Shown here piece after piece: positions 43,301-54,778 of a stretch of DNA of 64,000 nucleotides. The first letter of the stretch is position 1, and each line of letters opens with the position of its first letter. A program made the position numbers and the translations under genes. The notes beneath the pieces are model-generated. The model did not search any database, had not been told where the DNA came from, and saw only the letters and a program-made list of their open reading frames with translations. Origin of the DNA: Phanerochaete sordida (lineage: Eukaryota > Basidiomycota > Agaricomycetes > Polyporales > Phanerochaetaceae); assembly GCA_019973155.2 (NCBI GenBank), contig BPQB01000012.1, forward strand, positions 599,094-663,093, read 5' to 3'.

Positions 43301-45281
43301 TGGAACCGCGGTTGCAAGGGGCTCCTCATCGTCGTCAACCACGATAGGCGCTGTTGACAAACGTGCTTTGCCCGTGTCGTGCGGCTCAGCAAGAAGAGCG
43401 TTGTCCCTTGGTGAAGCCGACCGTGATCCTCGCTCCAGCTCGAGTCGCTGCCTCAGCGCCGTCGCTGCGCCACTGTGTGCGTTCGTGAACACCGTGCCCA
43501 TGGGAGACATCGGTGAGAAGGTCGCAGAGCCAGGCGTCGGTGACGACATCAACGAGTTGAATGCGTTCAGCAGCGGGGAGACGCCTTGCTCGGACGACGG
43601 AGACATCGCCTGCTTGCCGTGATTCGAACTCTTCAGCTCCAACGGGGGTGGCACGCGCCGACCCTCCGGCGTCCCAGGCTCCGGTGGCGACGAAGTCGCC
43701 GTATGCGGCGACTCTGAAGGAAATATGCGTCGTACATCTTCGACAGAAGACGACGCTGTCGCGGTGGAGCCCAGCCGTTCCCTACCAAGACCAAAATTCT
43801 GCCGGACACTGTCGATGCTTGGTCGTCGGCCGTCGAAGGGGACAGGCGGAGGCGCCTCGAGGCCAAACGCCGACGCTACCGTGTACATGGAGCCCTTGGA
43901 CAGCCGGGACGCGCGCGAAGCCATCGAGTACCGCGAATAGCGGTAGTTATCGTAGATGTCAGAGGCGCCTTCCCATTCTTCTGCGCAGTAGTCTGAGTCG
44001 GTGTTCGACGTGAAAGACGGGTGCCCGGAGTTTCGCGACAGTACCTCGCGGGGAGACGGAGGCGCAGAGGACGGCGAGACCGGGCCTTCAGGGGAAAGCG
44101 CGTCCGAAGACCGTTTTGCCGAGGTGTTCGAGTAGATGGATAGCTTCTCTGACGTCGCGAACGAGCGGATGGACGGCGTCGGTTTCTTGTCCGTGAGGGC
44201 GGGCGAAGTGGGCTGCTCGGTCGGTTCGGGGGTCGAGGCGCCGCTATGCACAGAGTCGACGTCATCCATGCCGCTATTCACGAAGTCCTGGAGCAATGAT
44301 AGGCCTATGCCCGTCTCGCCGTCCCCATCAGACAGCGCTATAGAGATGCGCGTGCTCGGCTCGTCATCAAACGTGTCGTCCCCGCCATAGCGCAGGGTGT
44401 CCTGGGATTCCGGCTCAAAGTCACGGTGCCCGACAGTCGCCACGGTGGCAGCGCTCTTGTCCACCTCTGCGTGTATGGTGTAGTCCTCGTCGTCGTCGAA
44501 CTCGCTCGGCGAGTCCACCTGCCGGCTGAGGCTCGCAATGCGCACGAGCGAGCCCTGCTCCTGCAACGACAGGTCCGCGGGCGTGCGCGGCGCCGAGTCG
44601 AGCGCCGTCGAGCTCGAGGAGTGGCTCGCGTGGCTCGCGGTGCGGACGTGCAGGCCGCCGTCCGTGGGTATATTCGGCGAGTGTGGCAGTACGAGGGTGT
44701 TGGAGGCGAGCAGCGGCGACGAGACCGCCGACACGCTGGGGCTCGCCGCGGGGGTCTCCTGCAGGAGCGCCATGGAGTGGCTCTGCGACATCTTCGGCGC
44801 GGGCGGCAGCGGCGAGTCGCGTGCGCTGTTCGCGAGGGCCTCGCGGCCGTGCGGCGGGCCGGAGCTCTGCGAAGAGGACGGCCGCGAGGACGAGCGCGAG
44901 AGCGAGCGGGACGAACGCTTCGCCATGATGGGCTTCTTAAGCCGTCCGTGAAAGCGGACGTCGGAGCCACGAAACCGTCCGACGACGCCTTCGCAGTAGC
45001 CCTAGGTGTTCGCGCGGCGGATTAGCACTTCACAGGAGAGCCTGTCATGCGACGCACCAAGTAGGCGTCGTCTTGTGTCGGCAGCTGCATGAGCACCACG
45101 ATCTCGTCGTCCTGCGGCGCTGTCGTTCAGCCCGTGACACGGAAACATGTCCGTCGGCACGCACCTTCAAGAACATGAGGTCTTCCGCCTCCTCCGCAAC
45201 ACAGTCCTGCATCGCAAAGCACTTCCCAATCCCGCCTTTTGCAGCAAAACGCGTCCATCGTCCCAGCTCATTTGCGTCCAT
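40340..45281 (-). CDS. SH3 + TBC (RabGAP) protein
   Basis: Six exons (45281-45165, 45111-45058, 45001-42525, 42434-41068, 41009-40704, 40650-40340), 1543 aa. An N-terminal SH3 domain (about 20-75: CFAMQDCVAEEAEDLMFLK, DDEIVVLMQLP, EGVVGRFRGSDV) is split over three exons. About 1150 Ser/Pro-rich disordered residues follow, and a TBC domain covers about 1255-1490 (LLWEGVPASVR, IERDLRRVFPEDH, LLNVLQAYLSMVPDIHYSRG, FLEALPLEHSQRVWDIFLFEG). The arginine-finger motif IxxDxxR is intact, while the second-finger motif YxQ reads YSR. It is expected to act on a Rab or related GTPase, with SH3 recruiting a Pro-rich partner. The junction at 42525/42434 uses a non-obvious acceptor (CACAAAG) but keeps one frame. 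Confidence 0.86.
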
Positions 45282-45912
45282 TTAATTCACGGTGACCTGT
45301 GTCGTGTCGGCTTACGCGGGTCGTCGGGGCGGGCAGTCTCAGAAGCGGCGGCGGCGACGAGGGTGTCGGGGCTCGTATATGTAGGGTATGATCAAAAGAG
45401 TGTAAGGGCGGTCGTCACCGAAGGCAATGAACGAGCAGGGCGTGGTCGTGGTCGAGGTCAGGGCGGGAAAAGGCAGAGAGGCGCCCTCGACGACCGCCGG
45501 CATCATTTGTTCGGCCGTGCTCAACGTCGCTTTCATTTTGACTTTCGCCGTCCCGTCGCCAGGAAATTCCATTCTACAACTACACAACGCAGCGCCCGCA
45601 CGACAGCCCCAGCTCCTGCACTTCCGACGGCCCCTGCCTGCGTGCGACCCACGCCGCTTTGCACCCCGGATTCCAGGCAAGTATGCGCTTCCGATGGGCC
45701 CCCAGCGGCCTTTGTATTCGCGTAGAACCCCACATGGACGGCTTCTCGCGCAGGCCGCTCCCACACGCGGCCCTGGGAGCGTCGCCGCCGCCGGCCTGCG
45801 TGTCGCACCCGCATTTTCTCGCACGCACACTCGGACGGCCTGCGCGCTAGGCTCGCGCCACACGCGCCCCAGGAACAGCAGGCGTCGGACGCGATTTGTT
45901 ACTAGTTGTCAT
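45282..45912. other. RabGAP promoter region / prefoldin 3' flank
   Basis: 631 bp between two minus-strand genes. Open frames on both strands overlap each other and show no family resemblance. It should contain the RabGAP promoter. Confidence 0.5.
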
Positions 45913-46495
45913 TCATGCTGCGGCGGGTAGTGCACCGGACTTTTGGAGCTCCACCTCCAGCTGCTGCAACGCCGTCTGGCCCTCGACGATCTGCCGCGCC
46001 GCGCATGAGCACCGGCGGCAGACACGGTATCCAGGGACGCACCTCGAGCTTCTTCTTCTCAGACTTGTCTCCTATCTCCTTGAGCTGCGCCTCGACGCGC
46101 TTGCTGGCGGCGCGTCCGAGCGCATCAGAATCTGCGCTGGGAGGAGACAGCAGAACACGCACATGTCGCTCCTGATGAAGTCCAGCCGCTTGTCGACGTT
46201 CCCCTTCGCCTCCGCCTGGTCCTGCGGGACGAGCACGGGCCCGACGAGCTTGTACACCGTGTTGTTCGGCGTGAGCGACGTGAACTCCTAGCAGTAAATC
46301 AAGCAGCGTGAGCACGGGCGCACGCGCACGGCGTGCACGGCGCACCTTCTTCACGAGCTCGTTCTCCGAGAGCTGCGCGTCGAGCTTCTGGCGCGCCTCG
46401 ACGGCCGCCGCGAGCTCCGCCTGCAGCCGCTGGTACTCCGCCGACGCGGCCTGCAGCCGTTCCTGCACCTTCAGCGCTGCCTCAATCGTCGCCAT
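45913..46495 (-). CDS. YKE2: Prefoldin subunit 6 (YKE2/KE2)
   Basis: Four exons (46495-46346, 46287-46163, 46103-46043, 45990-45913), 137 aa, the normal size for beta-type prefoldin. Two long heptad-type helices (QERLQAASAEYQRLQAEL...; KRVEAQLKEIGDKSEKKKLE...) flank a beta-hairpin block (NNTVYKLVGPVLVPQDQAEAKGNV). Prefoldin captures unfolded actin and tubulin and passes them to the CCT chaperonin. The third intron was placed so that SDI joins KRVEAQL as in the family. The MYND gene upstream is on the same strand, 190 bp away. Confidence 0.93.
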
Positions 46496-46685
46496 CGCGG
46501 GTCTGTCAAGGGTGATGCACGTCGCGGATGAAGGTGGTGTCTGGGGGCTCCGTGCGGCAAGCGCCCAACTTGGGGGCCCTCGAGACCCTGAGGACCGCTG
46601 TCCGCAGAGACGTTTCTCGGGGCTGCATTCAGGATTCATTGGACGTGTACATGGACCAATCGTTCAGACAAATGCTCGACACAGT

Positions 46686-47412
46686 TCAAGCTGAGCGCAA
46701 CATCTCCACCAAAAGAGCCCTCCAGTCGGGCCTCCGAGGCCCGCGCGGCAGGCCCGTCATAGTGGGCGGCAGCGCGAACATCACCTCCGTGGACGCCGCC
46801 GTCTCCTCGTCCTGCATCACCAGGACCGCGACCCCGCGCACCTCCTTCCCGTCCGCGCGCTCCCGCTGCACGAGCCTCCGCTTCTCCTGCTCGGTCGCCG
46901 CACGGTGGTCCGGCCGCATCAGGCTGCACGGCACGACGTCGGTCGCGCAGGGCGTCCACGTCCACCCCGTGTGCACGGACGTCGGGCGCGCTGGGCGCAG
47001 GACGACCCAGAGCACGCTCTCCGCCGTGTGCGCGGGGTCGATGTCCGCGTCGAGCGCGAGCACCGCGATCTTGTTCAGCTCCGAGCGGTGCTTCAGGACG
47101 AGCTTGGAGAGGGACGCGATCCGCGTCTGCGGGTGCCGCGAGAGGCCGAGCAGCGCGTCGGCCTGGAGGATTACCTGCCCCCGCTTGCATACGTCCTTGT
47201 GTGCGGGCCAAGCGAGGCGTTGGCATTCCTTGCTCTGTCTCGTAGTGGTCAGCAAACAGCTTCGCCTCAAGAGCGGAATTGCTTACGCAGTACGTAGCGA
47301 CCTGACATCCCGCACAAGCGGAAAGCTTCAAATTCGGGTATTTGAGGCCCTTGCCTTTCCAGCAGTGCTGACACTGCCTCGATGTGAGGTCTCTGTGGTT
47401 CGATGGAGGCAT
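46686..47412 (-). CDS. MYND-type zinc-finger protein (copy 3)
   Basis: Two exons (47412-47287, 47234-46686), 224 aa. The MYND finger has a longer first loop than the others (CQHCWKGKGLKYPNLKLSACAGC) but all eight ligands, and the intron again falls right after YC in phase 0. The C-terminal domain is the most diverged copy: it keeps KHRSELN..AVLALD and a terminal WRALLVEMLRSA. In-frame ATGs further upstream (47526) are possible but would add only non-conserved residues. It is divergent from the BRC1-like gene over 434 bp. Confidence 0.86.
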
Positions 47413-47846
47413 ACGAGAGAAATTTCTAGCTGGGTACGAGGTGGTGAATGGTTGAGTGAGCCAGAACAGTGCCTCACGCTCGCAGCGACGTTCACAGCTG
47501 CCAGTGGGGCCATGCGGACTCGGCAAGTCTGAGTTACGTACTGAGGCCTGAGGACTAGTGTTAGCCGCGCCTTGTGCTGGCTGTCTCGCTAGCCATAATA
47601 CGGCGTCTTAGCCAAATTTCTGCCTAGACGTTCGCTGCACTTTGCGGTCGATGCCGGCAGTACTTGTAGGCTGAGGCCGTCCGCGGCTGGATCGCATATT
47701 TTGATGGGGAGGCGCCAGCCTCGTGGCGCCTGAGTAGCCCCTAACCCCACAGCAGATATCCACGTGACAGTCATTGTGCGCGAGGCGCGCGTTTGCCCGC
47801 TACTTTCGACGACTACTACGACGACATCCCGCGCGACGCGGTCACG
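47413..47846. promoter_or_regulatory. Divergent promoter region MYND-3 / BRC1-like
   Basis: 434 bp between divergent start codons. No TATA box recognised. The open frame enters the BRC1-like exon from a TTG at 47793, but the first ATG in that frame is at 47847. Confidence 0.55.
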
Positions 47847-50800
47847 ATGAGCGACGCGACCGCGACCATCTTCGAGGATGTACACGCCTACATCGCGACT
47901 GCGCTCCCGGAAGCCCACCGCAAGCACCTCATCACGCTCATTTCGGAACGACAAGGGCACATCGTCGACTTCACCGACAAAGGCCTCACGCACTACGTGA
48001 CCGACATCTTGGCGCCCTCCGACTCTCTCGACCACGTCGAGCCGCGCCCAGGACTGCAGTTCGTGACGCCGTACTGGGTGGAGCGCACCATCGCGCTCCA
48101 GACGCGTCAGGACCCCGCGTTCTTCTCGCCGCACCCGACGATGCTCTTCTCCGGCGTCGCGGCGACGTCATGCGACCTCTCGCAGTCGGACAACGAGATC
48201 ATGGCCGCCGGCATCTCCTCGCTCGGCGGCCAGTGGCGCAAGGCCATCACCCGCGACGTCACCCACATCTTCTCCCTCAGCGGCGGCGGCGGCGACCACC
48301 CGAACAAGTTCAAAACCGCGATGCACTTCAAGGACCTGTACAGCATGAAGGTGCTCGTCCCGCACTGGTTCGACGACACCGTGCGCCTCGGCATACGCAA
48401 CCTGCCCACCGAGCCCTACGAGTGGCCGCGCCCACGCGTCTTCGAGGGACAGGCCGTGCAGACACTCCGGCAGCTCGCGTCGTCGCCCGCAGAGGTCGAC
48501 GAGAGCAGCGCCGCGCGCAAGACGCGGCCGCCCTCGGCGCAGAAAAGAGCGCTCTACGACACGATATTCCACGACACCGTCGACCTCCCGAACCACCGCC
48601 CCGCGTCGGCGCGAATATGGGAAGGCCGCAAGATCATGTTCGGCTCCAACCTCGGCCTCAGCCCGTCGCAGCGGGAGGGTCATATTGCCGACGTGCTGCG
48701 GGCGGGTGGCGAGGTGGTCGAGTTTGATACGCCAGAAGAAGAGCTGGAGAAACTCGAGGAGGCGGACATTTACGTGGCGCAGTTCCGCTCAGGGTCAGCG
48801 TTCGTCAAGGTACGTCCCGTTTGACTCCGCCCAGGTCGCCTCTAACGCTCTGTTATACAGGCGTACAAACTCAAGAAGCTCATCGGCAACCTGCACTGGT
48901 TCTGGTACGTTCGCAGCACCGGGATCTTGTCACGTCCAACCGACCAGCTATTGCATTATCCGATCCCCAAAAAGCCCATCGAGGGCTTTGCACGACATGT
49001 ATGCGCTTCCATCTGGCCTGTGCGCCTGTCCTGACCTCTCTCTAGGTAATTACCGTCACAAACTACTCTGGAAAGGACCGCGAATACATCAAGAAGATGC
49101 TACTGATGCTCGGCGTCCCATATACCCCCACCATGTCCGGCAACAACACCGCCGTCATCGCAGCCTTGTAAGCCCCCGCCTCCCTTACTCTCCCCACCAC
49201 TCACGCCCCGCGCAGCCGCACCGGCGAAAAAGTCAAAAAGGCAGACGACTGGGCCGTGCCCGTCGTGAACCACCTCTGGCTCGAGGACTGCTTCGCCCAG
49301 TGGCGCGACCTCGCCCCCGCCCTCCCGCGCTACACCGCCTTCCCGCCCGGCGTCGACTTCGGCGAGCTCCTTGCCGAGGACGGCCCCCGCCCCGTCCTCG
49401 CCATGCTCGCAGGCATGAGCGGCGGCGCCCGCGTCGGCTACGACCAGACAGAGCTCGACCGCATGGAGCGCGAGATCGACGCCGAGGACGCGGCGTCCCC
49501 CGCCGGCCCCAACAGCCAGCCCCGCGCAGAGGTCCTCGAGACCCCGAAGCGCGGCATCCTCAAGAAGCCCGCGGGCGCGCACGAGGACGCGGCCGCGACC
49601 GCGCGCCGCCTCGCCGCGGAGCGCAAGAAGCGCGCGCCCGACGCCGCCGCCACGGGCCCGTACCTCGACGTGGCCGTCGCGCTCGACGACGACGGCCGCC
49701 TCTCGATGGACGGCTCCGAGCTCGGCTTCGGCGACGACGACGCGCGGGACGACGACGCGCGCATGGACGGCGACGCGCCCCACGGCAGGCCTGCGGCCGC
49801 GAACGCCAAGGGCACGCCAAGGCCCGCGACGCCTGTCCGCGGACGCGGACGCGCGTCGAGCGCGGGCTCGAGGCCGCCGAGCACCCCGGGACGAGCGAAG
49901 GCGCCGGCGACGCCGAAGTCGAAGCCGCGCTCAGGCGCGAGGGCGTCCCGTGCGGACGACGGAGATGATGAAGAGAATGGCGGGCCCTCGACGCCTGCGC
50001 GTGGTCGGCGCGCGGACAAAGCGAAGGCTACCGCCGAAGACGACGAGGACGAGGACGGCGAGGACGAGGCGGCCGGAGCGCGGCCGCTCTCGCGTAAGGC
50101 CGCGATGAAGGGCAAGGGCGGCCGGCGCCCCGCCGACGACGCCGTCTTCGACACGAGCGCGAGCGCGCGCAAGGGCACCGTCATCCGCACGTACGGCGCC
50201 AAGTCGCGCAGCCGCAGCCGCTCGCGGAGCCGCCCCGCCGTGCGCGACGAGGCGGACTTCGTGCCGAAAGGCAAAGCGGCGGCGCGCGCCGTCTCGGAGG
50301 ACTCGGACGCGCCCGCGAAGAAGACGCCGACGCGCACCGCGAAGACGAGCGCGAAGCGCAGGCTGGCGGATGCCTCTGACGCGGACAGCGACGATGACGC
50401 GCCGCGCGGCAGGCAGAGCGCGCGACGTCCGCCCGCGCACGACGACGACGCCGACCTCGAGGAGGTCGCGACGCCGCACCGCGGCGGGCTGCCGCGCCGC
50501 CGCCCGTCCGTCGTGCTGCCCACGCTGAAGGAGGTGCTCTCGGCGTCGCAGCGGCACGTGAACGCGGCGCAGCGCGGCGAGCCCGAGGAGGGGCCTGGCC
50601 TCACGGTCAAGGAGAAAGCGTCCCCGAAGGAGTCCACGAAGGAGTCCCCGAAGAGGCGCGCCCGCCCCGCATCGCGCGCCAGACCAGCAGCGGAGCCCGC
50701 GTCGCCCGCGCGCGCCCCCAGCCCATCTCCTCCGCCAGCACCGAAGCCCAAGCGCGGCCGCCCGTCGGCGGCGTCGGCGGCGTCTGCGGTGTCTGCGGCG

Positions 50801-52029
50801 GCGGCGCAGGGCGAGGCGGGTCCCAGTCGCGCCGCGGCGGACGCGTCGCCTGTGCGCCTCACCGCGCGCCGGTCCGCCGCGACGAAGGCCGCGCAGCGGC
50901 TGCACGAGGAGGTCATGCCCGACGCGAACAGCTTCGCGCGCGAGCTGCGCGCGGGGCACGTCAAGGGCTTCGACGAGCCCACGCAGGGCAAGGGCAAAGA
51001 TAAGGAGAAGGGCCAGGAGAAGGACGCCGCGAAGGGGCGCAAGCGGCTGCCGGTGGACGAGGATGACGATGATGAGAAGGCGCCGCGCGACGCCAAGAAG
51101 CGCAGGACCGACGCGGGCGTACCGGCGAAGGGCAAGGGCCGCAAGTCGGAGGTGCCGCCCTCGGACGACGACGAGGTCGAGCTCGTGGAGGAGCCGAAGA
51201 AGCGCGGGCGGCCCGCGAAGGCGAAGCCCGAGGCGGCTGCGAGGTGCGTATCGCGCGTTCGTGCCACGGAACGTGTGTTGACTGCTGCGCAGCACCGACG
51301 CGAGCGGGAAGGGCGTCGTGATCATGACGACCCAGGTTACGCTGTCCGACGACCAGACGCGCGTGCTCACGAAGCTCGGCGTGAAGTTCACGACGAAGCC
51401 GGCCGAGTGCACGCACCTCGTCGCGCACAAGATCGTGCGCACGGAGAAGTTCCTCTGCGCCATGGCCGTCGCGCCGCACATCGTCTCCTCGAAGTGGGTC
51501 GAGGCCTGTGTCAGCAAGAAGTCGATCCAGCGTACGTTTCCGTTGCGTCCACGAGGGCATTCGTGCTGATGACGTCGGGCAGCGGAGGCACCCTTCGCGC
51601 TCAAGGACCCCGAGAGCGAGAAGCGGTACGGCTACAAGCTGTCCGAGGCGCTGGCTCGCGCGCACAAGGGCGGCCGGAAGCTCTTCGAGGGCAAGACGTT
51701 CTACGTCACGCCGAAGGTGCCGGTCGACTCCAAGCTGCTGAAGGCCGTGGTGACTGCAGGCGGCGGACAGGTGCGTTTCCAACACTTGACCTTCGACCCA
51801 GCGTGTTCTGACGGCATCGACGCAGCTGCTGACCCAGTCGCCGACGGTGCGCATACTGAAGGGACACGACGAACGCTTCGTCATCTCGTGCCCCGCGGAC
51901 GTGTCCATCTGGCGGCCGCTCTCCGAGCAGGGCTACGCGATCTACTCGCAAGAGCTCATCCTGACCGGCGTGCTGAAGCAGACGCTCGAGTGGGACGACA
52001 AGGCCCTCAAGGTGCCTGGATCGTTCTGA
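47847..52029 (+). CDS. BRC1/RTT107-like multi-BRCT DNA damage protein
   Basis: Seven exons (47847-48809, 48861-48998, 49046-49167, 49216-51243, 51293-51531, 51583-51770, 51826-52029), 1293 aa. Four N-terminal BRCT repeats end with the VVNHLWLEDCFAQWR block, a central disordered region of about 650 residues is highly charged (Asp/Glu patches, many basic KKR/RGR clusters, an SRSRSRSR run), and two C-terminal BRCT repeats follow (CTHLVAHKIVRTEKFL ... WVEACVSKK; FVISCPADVSIWRPL). The 4+2 layout is that of Brc1/Rtt107/PTIP scaffolds, whose last pair binds phosphorylated H2A at damaged replication forks. The middle is longer than in the yeast proteins. Confidence 0.9.
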
Positions 52030-52219
52030 CCGTGCTGGCGTGTGCGACGTGTTTGCTTAGGATCTCCTGCTGTGTGCTGCGCATTTCATGTACATTAATG
52101 CATTACTTGCCCCTGCTGTGGGTGCTGTCCGTGTTTGAAGCATCATCCGTGCTCGAGCGCTCGACGGCCAAAATTTGCTTCCCGCGGCTTTGTCCTCTTG
52201 CACCTCGACCACGACGACC

Positions 52220-52926
52220 ATGTCGCAGCCAACATCGTGGCGCAAAGAGCTCACGCAGTGCCAGTACTGTTGGAAGCGCAAGGCGCCTGGCGTCACCTTC
52301 CACCGCTGCTCAGGGTGTAAGGTCGACATCTACTGCGTATGGAACTGTGGCCACCCCCGAAACTCCTGAATCTCACTGACATGTTGTGGCTGCAGGGCAC
52401 GGAATGCCAGCGCGCGGCATGGCCGTCGCACAAGGCCAAGTGCAAGCTCAACTCGCGCCCGAGCGCAATGCTCCCGCACGACGTCGCGCAGCTCGTCGAG
52501 TACAAGCAGAAGACGCTCCGCGCGTTCACGAGCAAGCACCGCCCCGCGCTCTGCGAGGCCGGCACGCGCGCCCTCGACCTCGGCCGCAGCCCGCGCAACG
52601 CGGAGCACCACTTCCTGCGCATCAGGGTGCGCCAGCGCCCCGGCGCGCAGCTCGCGCACCTGCTCTACACCGTCGAGGACGCCGAGGTCGTTGCGTACGC
52701 CGACCTCCCAGCCGCGCAGGCGACGGAGATGCAGGGCGTGCTCCGCGAGGCGAATCGCACGCGCGGAGAGGGCATGGACGGCACGTTCTTTGTCATGCTC
52801 CTCGACGTTGTCACCAATGTCTGCAACATCGCGCCTGTGAGCTTTGGAAAGTCGGCGACTTACTCGGTACCGATGCCCTACAAGGAGTTTCTCGTGGAGC
52901 ATCTCGACGGCGGAATTGTACTCTGA
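52220..52926 (+). CDS. MYND-type zinc-finger protein (copy 4)
   Basis: Two exons (52220-52336, 52396-52926), 215 aa. A complete MYND finger (CQYC, CSGC, YC/EC, W..H...C) is split after YC in phase 0. The C-terminal domain is closest in appearance to copy 1: LRAFTSKHRPAL, ALDLGRSPRNAEHHFL, TVEDAEVVAYADLP, and an end EHLDGGIVL. It follows the BRC1-like gene by 190 bp on the same strand and faces the unknown gene copy 2. Confidence 0.88.
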
Positions 52927-53233
52927 ATAATGCAACACACCTTTAGCGAGCAAATGCCGGTCTCGGAAGCGTGGCAGGGAGTTTATGCTTAGTATGTGCT
53001 ACCGCTGCTGTGATGCTTACGCAGCAAGATCTGCGAACAGTATGCACCTGTTACCGCCCACAAGTTCGTCATGCTATGCACAGTTTCACTCCATTCCCGT
53101 CTAGATAACCTCTTCATTGCGTTGACAGACGTTTATAGAAAGTAGTAATGAGCGTGGTGCGTCGTCCAGCGACGATAATATAAAGACCCTCTGACAGCAC
53201 TCGTCTAGTAAATGTTGAGCTGCATCTCGCAGC
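52927..53233. other. Convergent 3' spacer
   Basis: 307 bp AT-rich sequence between MYND-4 (plus) and unknown gene copy 2 (minus). No gene seen. Confidence 0.5.
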
Positions 53234-54707
53234 CTACTCCGCATCTCCCGGCGGGACATTCCATCCAGGCATGAGCTTCACACCCTCGATATGCCGCGCC
53301 ATCGAGAGGCTCTCGACATGCACCTCCACAACGCGCGAGCGCACCTCGAGCGCAGGGCACGCGACGCACAGCGCGTCCTCTTCCGCGACGACGATCGCGC
53401 GTGCACACATGCGGAACACGCGGCACTCCGCGCCCTTGAGGATGGCCCCCGGGAGCGGCACGGCGATGACCTTGCTCTTCGCGCCGAACGCGGTGCCGTC
53501 GTTCCAGAGTCGCCAGCTGTTGCGGATTGCGATCGCATTCGTGGGCAGCTTGGTTGCGTCGCATAACTCCGCCAGAGGCAGCACGTCTCCGTCGAAGCTG
53601 ACGTGCCACTGCGCGCGCTTGAGCTCGTCTTCGAGGACCGCGTCGGGAGAGAACTTGGCAGCGGTGTTGCGCGGCAGCCAGAAGTCGATCAGAACTGAGT
53701 CTACTCGTGCGGTGGCGCCACGCGCGGTGTCGCTCTGAGGACGGATATCGGCGAAGGCGAGGTTGCAGTATATCCAAGTGGTTGCACTAGGCGGCGCTGT
53801 CAGCATCTCGGCGCGGTAAGAGGACTGCAGGCACTCACTTCTTCGGGAACTCCCAGAACGTAGTGTACCGGTCGCGGCACTCGATGTCGACCTGAAAGAA
53901 GTCCGGGCTCCAGAACTCCGTGGTGGCTTCGACATCGACATCAACCTCCGGATGCGCGTACACAAACGGTGAATGCTCCAAGGTCGGAAATGCCACAGCG
54001 CCCTCGCTATCCTCGCCGTCGGAATCTACGGCCTCCCGGATGGCGACCTCGACGTCTCCGTCGAAGTCGTCCGACCAATCATCTCTAGTGTTCTCATGCT
54101 CGGGCACCGCCGTAGTCTCTGCATCGTCGTCGGATTGGGGCGTGGCGACGCCCTTGCGGATCTTCTTGCGCCTTTCGATGATCTTGCTCGCATTGTCGAT
54201 CGAGCGTTGGAGCCCAGCAAGCCGCAGTCGGAGGTCCTTGAACTTTTCGCCGGCCACTGCCGCGCCGGGTTCTTCACCAGCAGGAGTGGCGTCGTAGCTG
54301 TCGTCAGAAGTGGCGTTGTTGAGGTCAGAGAATGCCGTCGCCGCCGCTAGATTCGTCTCGGGTGCCGCAGGCCTGCCTGCGCCAAGATTCAAGGCGATCT
54401 GTGAAGGCGTCCGCACCAGTCTCGGGGCAGCCTCGCTGGGGCGGATGGTACGCGTACTGTCGGTGCTCGCATCGCGCGAACGGTCCGTGCGCTGCGTCCG
54501 CGCGGCAGCACGAGATCGCGAGCGCGAGCGCGAGGTACTCGCGCACCGGCGCCGGACGCTTGGGCCTGAGGGGAGTGGCGACGCATCGCTATTGTTCTTC
54601 GACGTGGGTGAGAGTGGCGAGCGCTGTGCACCGACCGGCGGGCACTTTGGGACGAAGATCTGGAAGGACCCGGCACCGGCGAGCGCGAGTTCACAGGCGG
54701 GCTGCAT
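53234..54707 (-). CDS. Unknown basidiomycete family protein (copy 2)
   Basis: Two exons (54707-53839, 53786-53234), 473 aa; splicing turns FPK(N) into ATTWIYCNLAF. The first half is disordered and Ser/Arg-rich (a TSRSRSRSRAAART-like run, then Asp-rich patches such as DDWSDDFDGDVE). The second half matches the gene at 21703-23336: WSPDFFQVDIECRDR, the CRVFRMCARAIVV block and the end WNVPPGDAE. No known domain recognised. Both copies share the same gene plan (disordered half, one intron in the folded half, TATATAT at 60-65 bp). Confidence 0.75.
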
Positions 54708-54771
54708 GGCGGTTGTGGCTTGGAAGGACGTATGAGGTTGATGAAGAGCTGCCTCATCTCACCGCGATGCA

Positions 54772-54778
54772 TATATAT
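54772..54778 (-). promoter_or_regulatory. TATA box of unknown gene copy 2
   Basis: TATATAT 65 bp upstream of the ATG at 54707; matches the position of the box in copy 1. Confidence 0.6.

Noticed and set aside
44926..45281. A separate small SH3 gene upstream of the RabGAP
   Set aside because: The SH3 exons end in frame with the large exon and no stop or new promoter lies between them; one gene is simpler.
49438..51267. 609-codon open frame on the minus strand, plus a 557-codon frame at 49931-51604
   Set aside because: Both are shadows of the GC-rich, disordered exon 4 of the BRC1-like gene; the translations are Ser/Arg/Ala composition with no motif, while the plus frame links BRCT domains by splicing.
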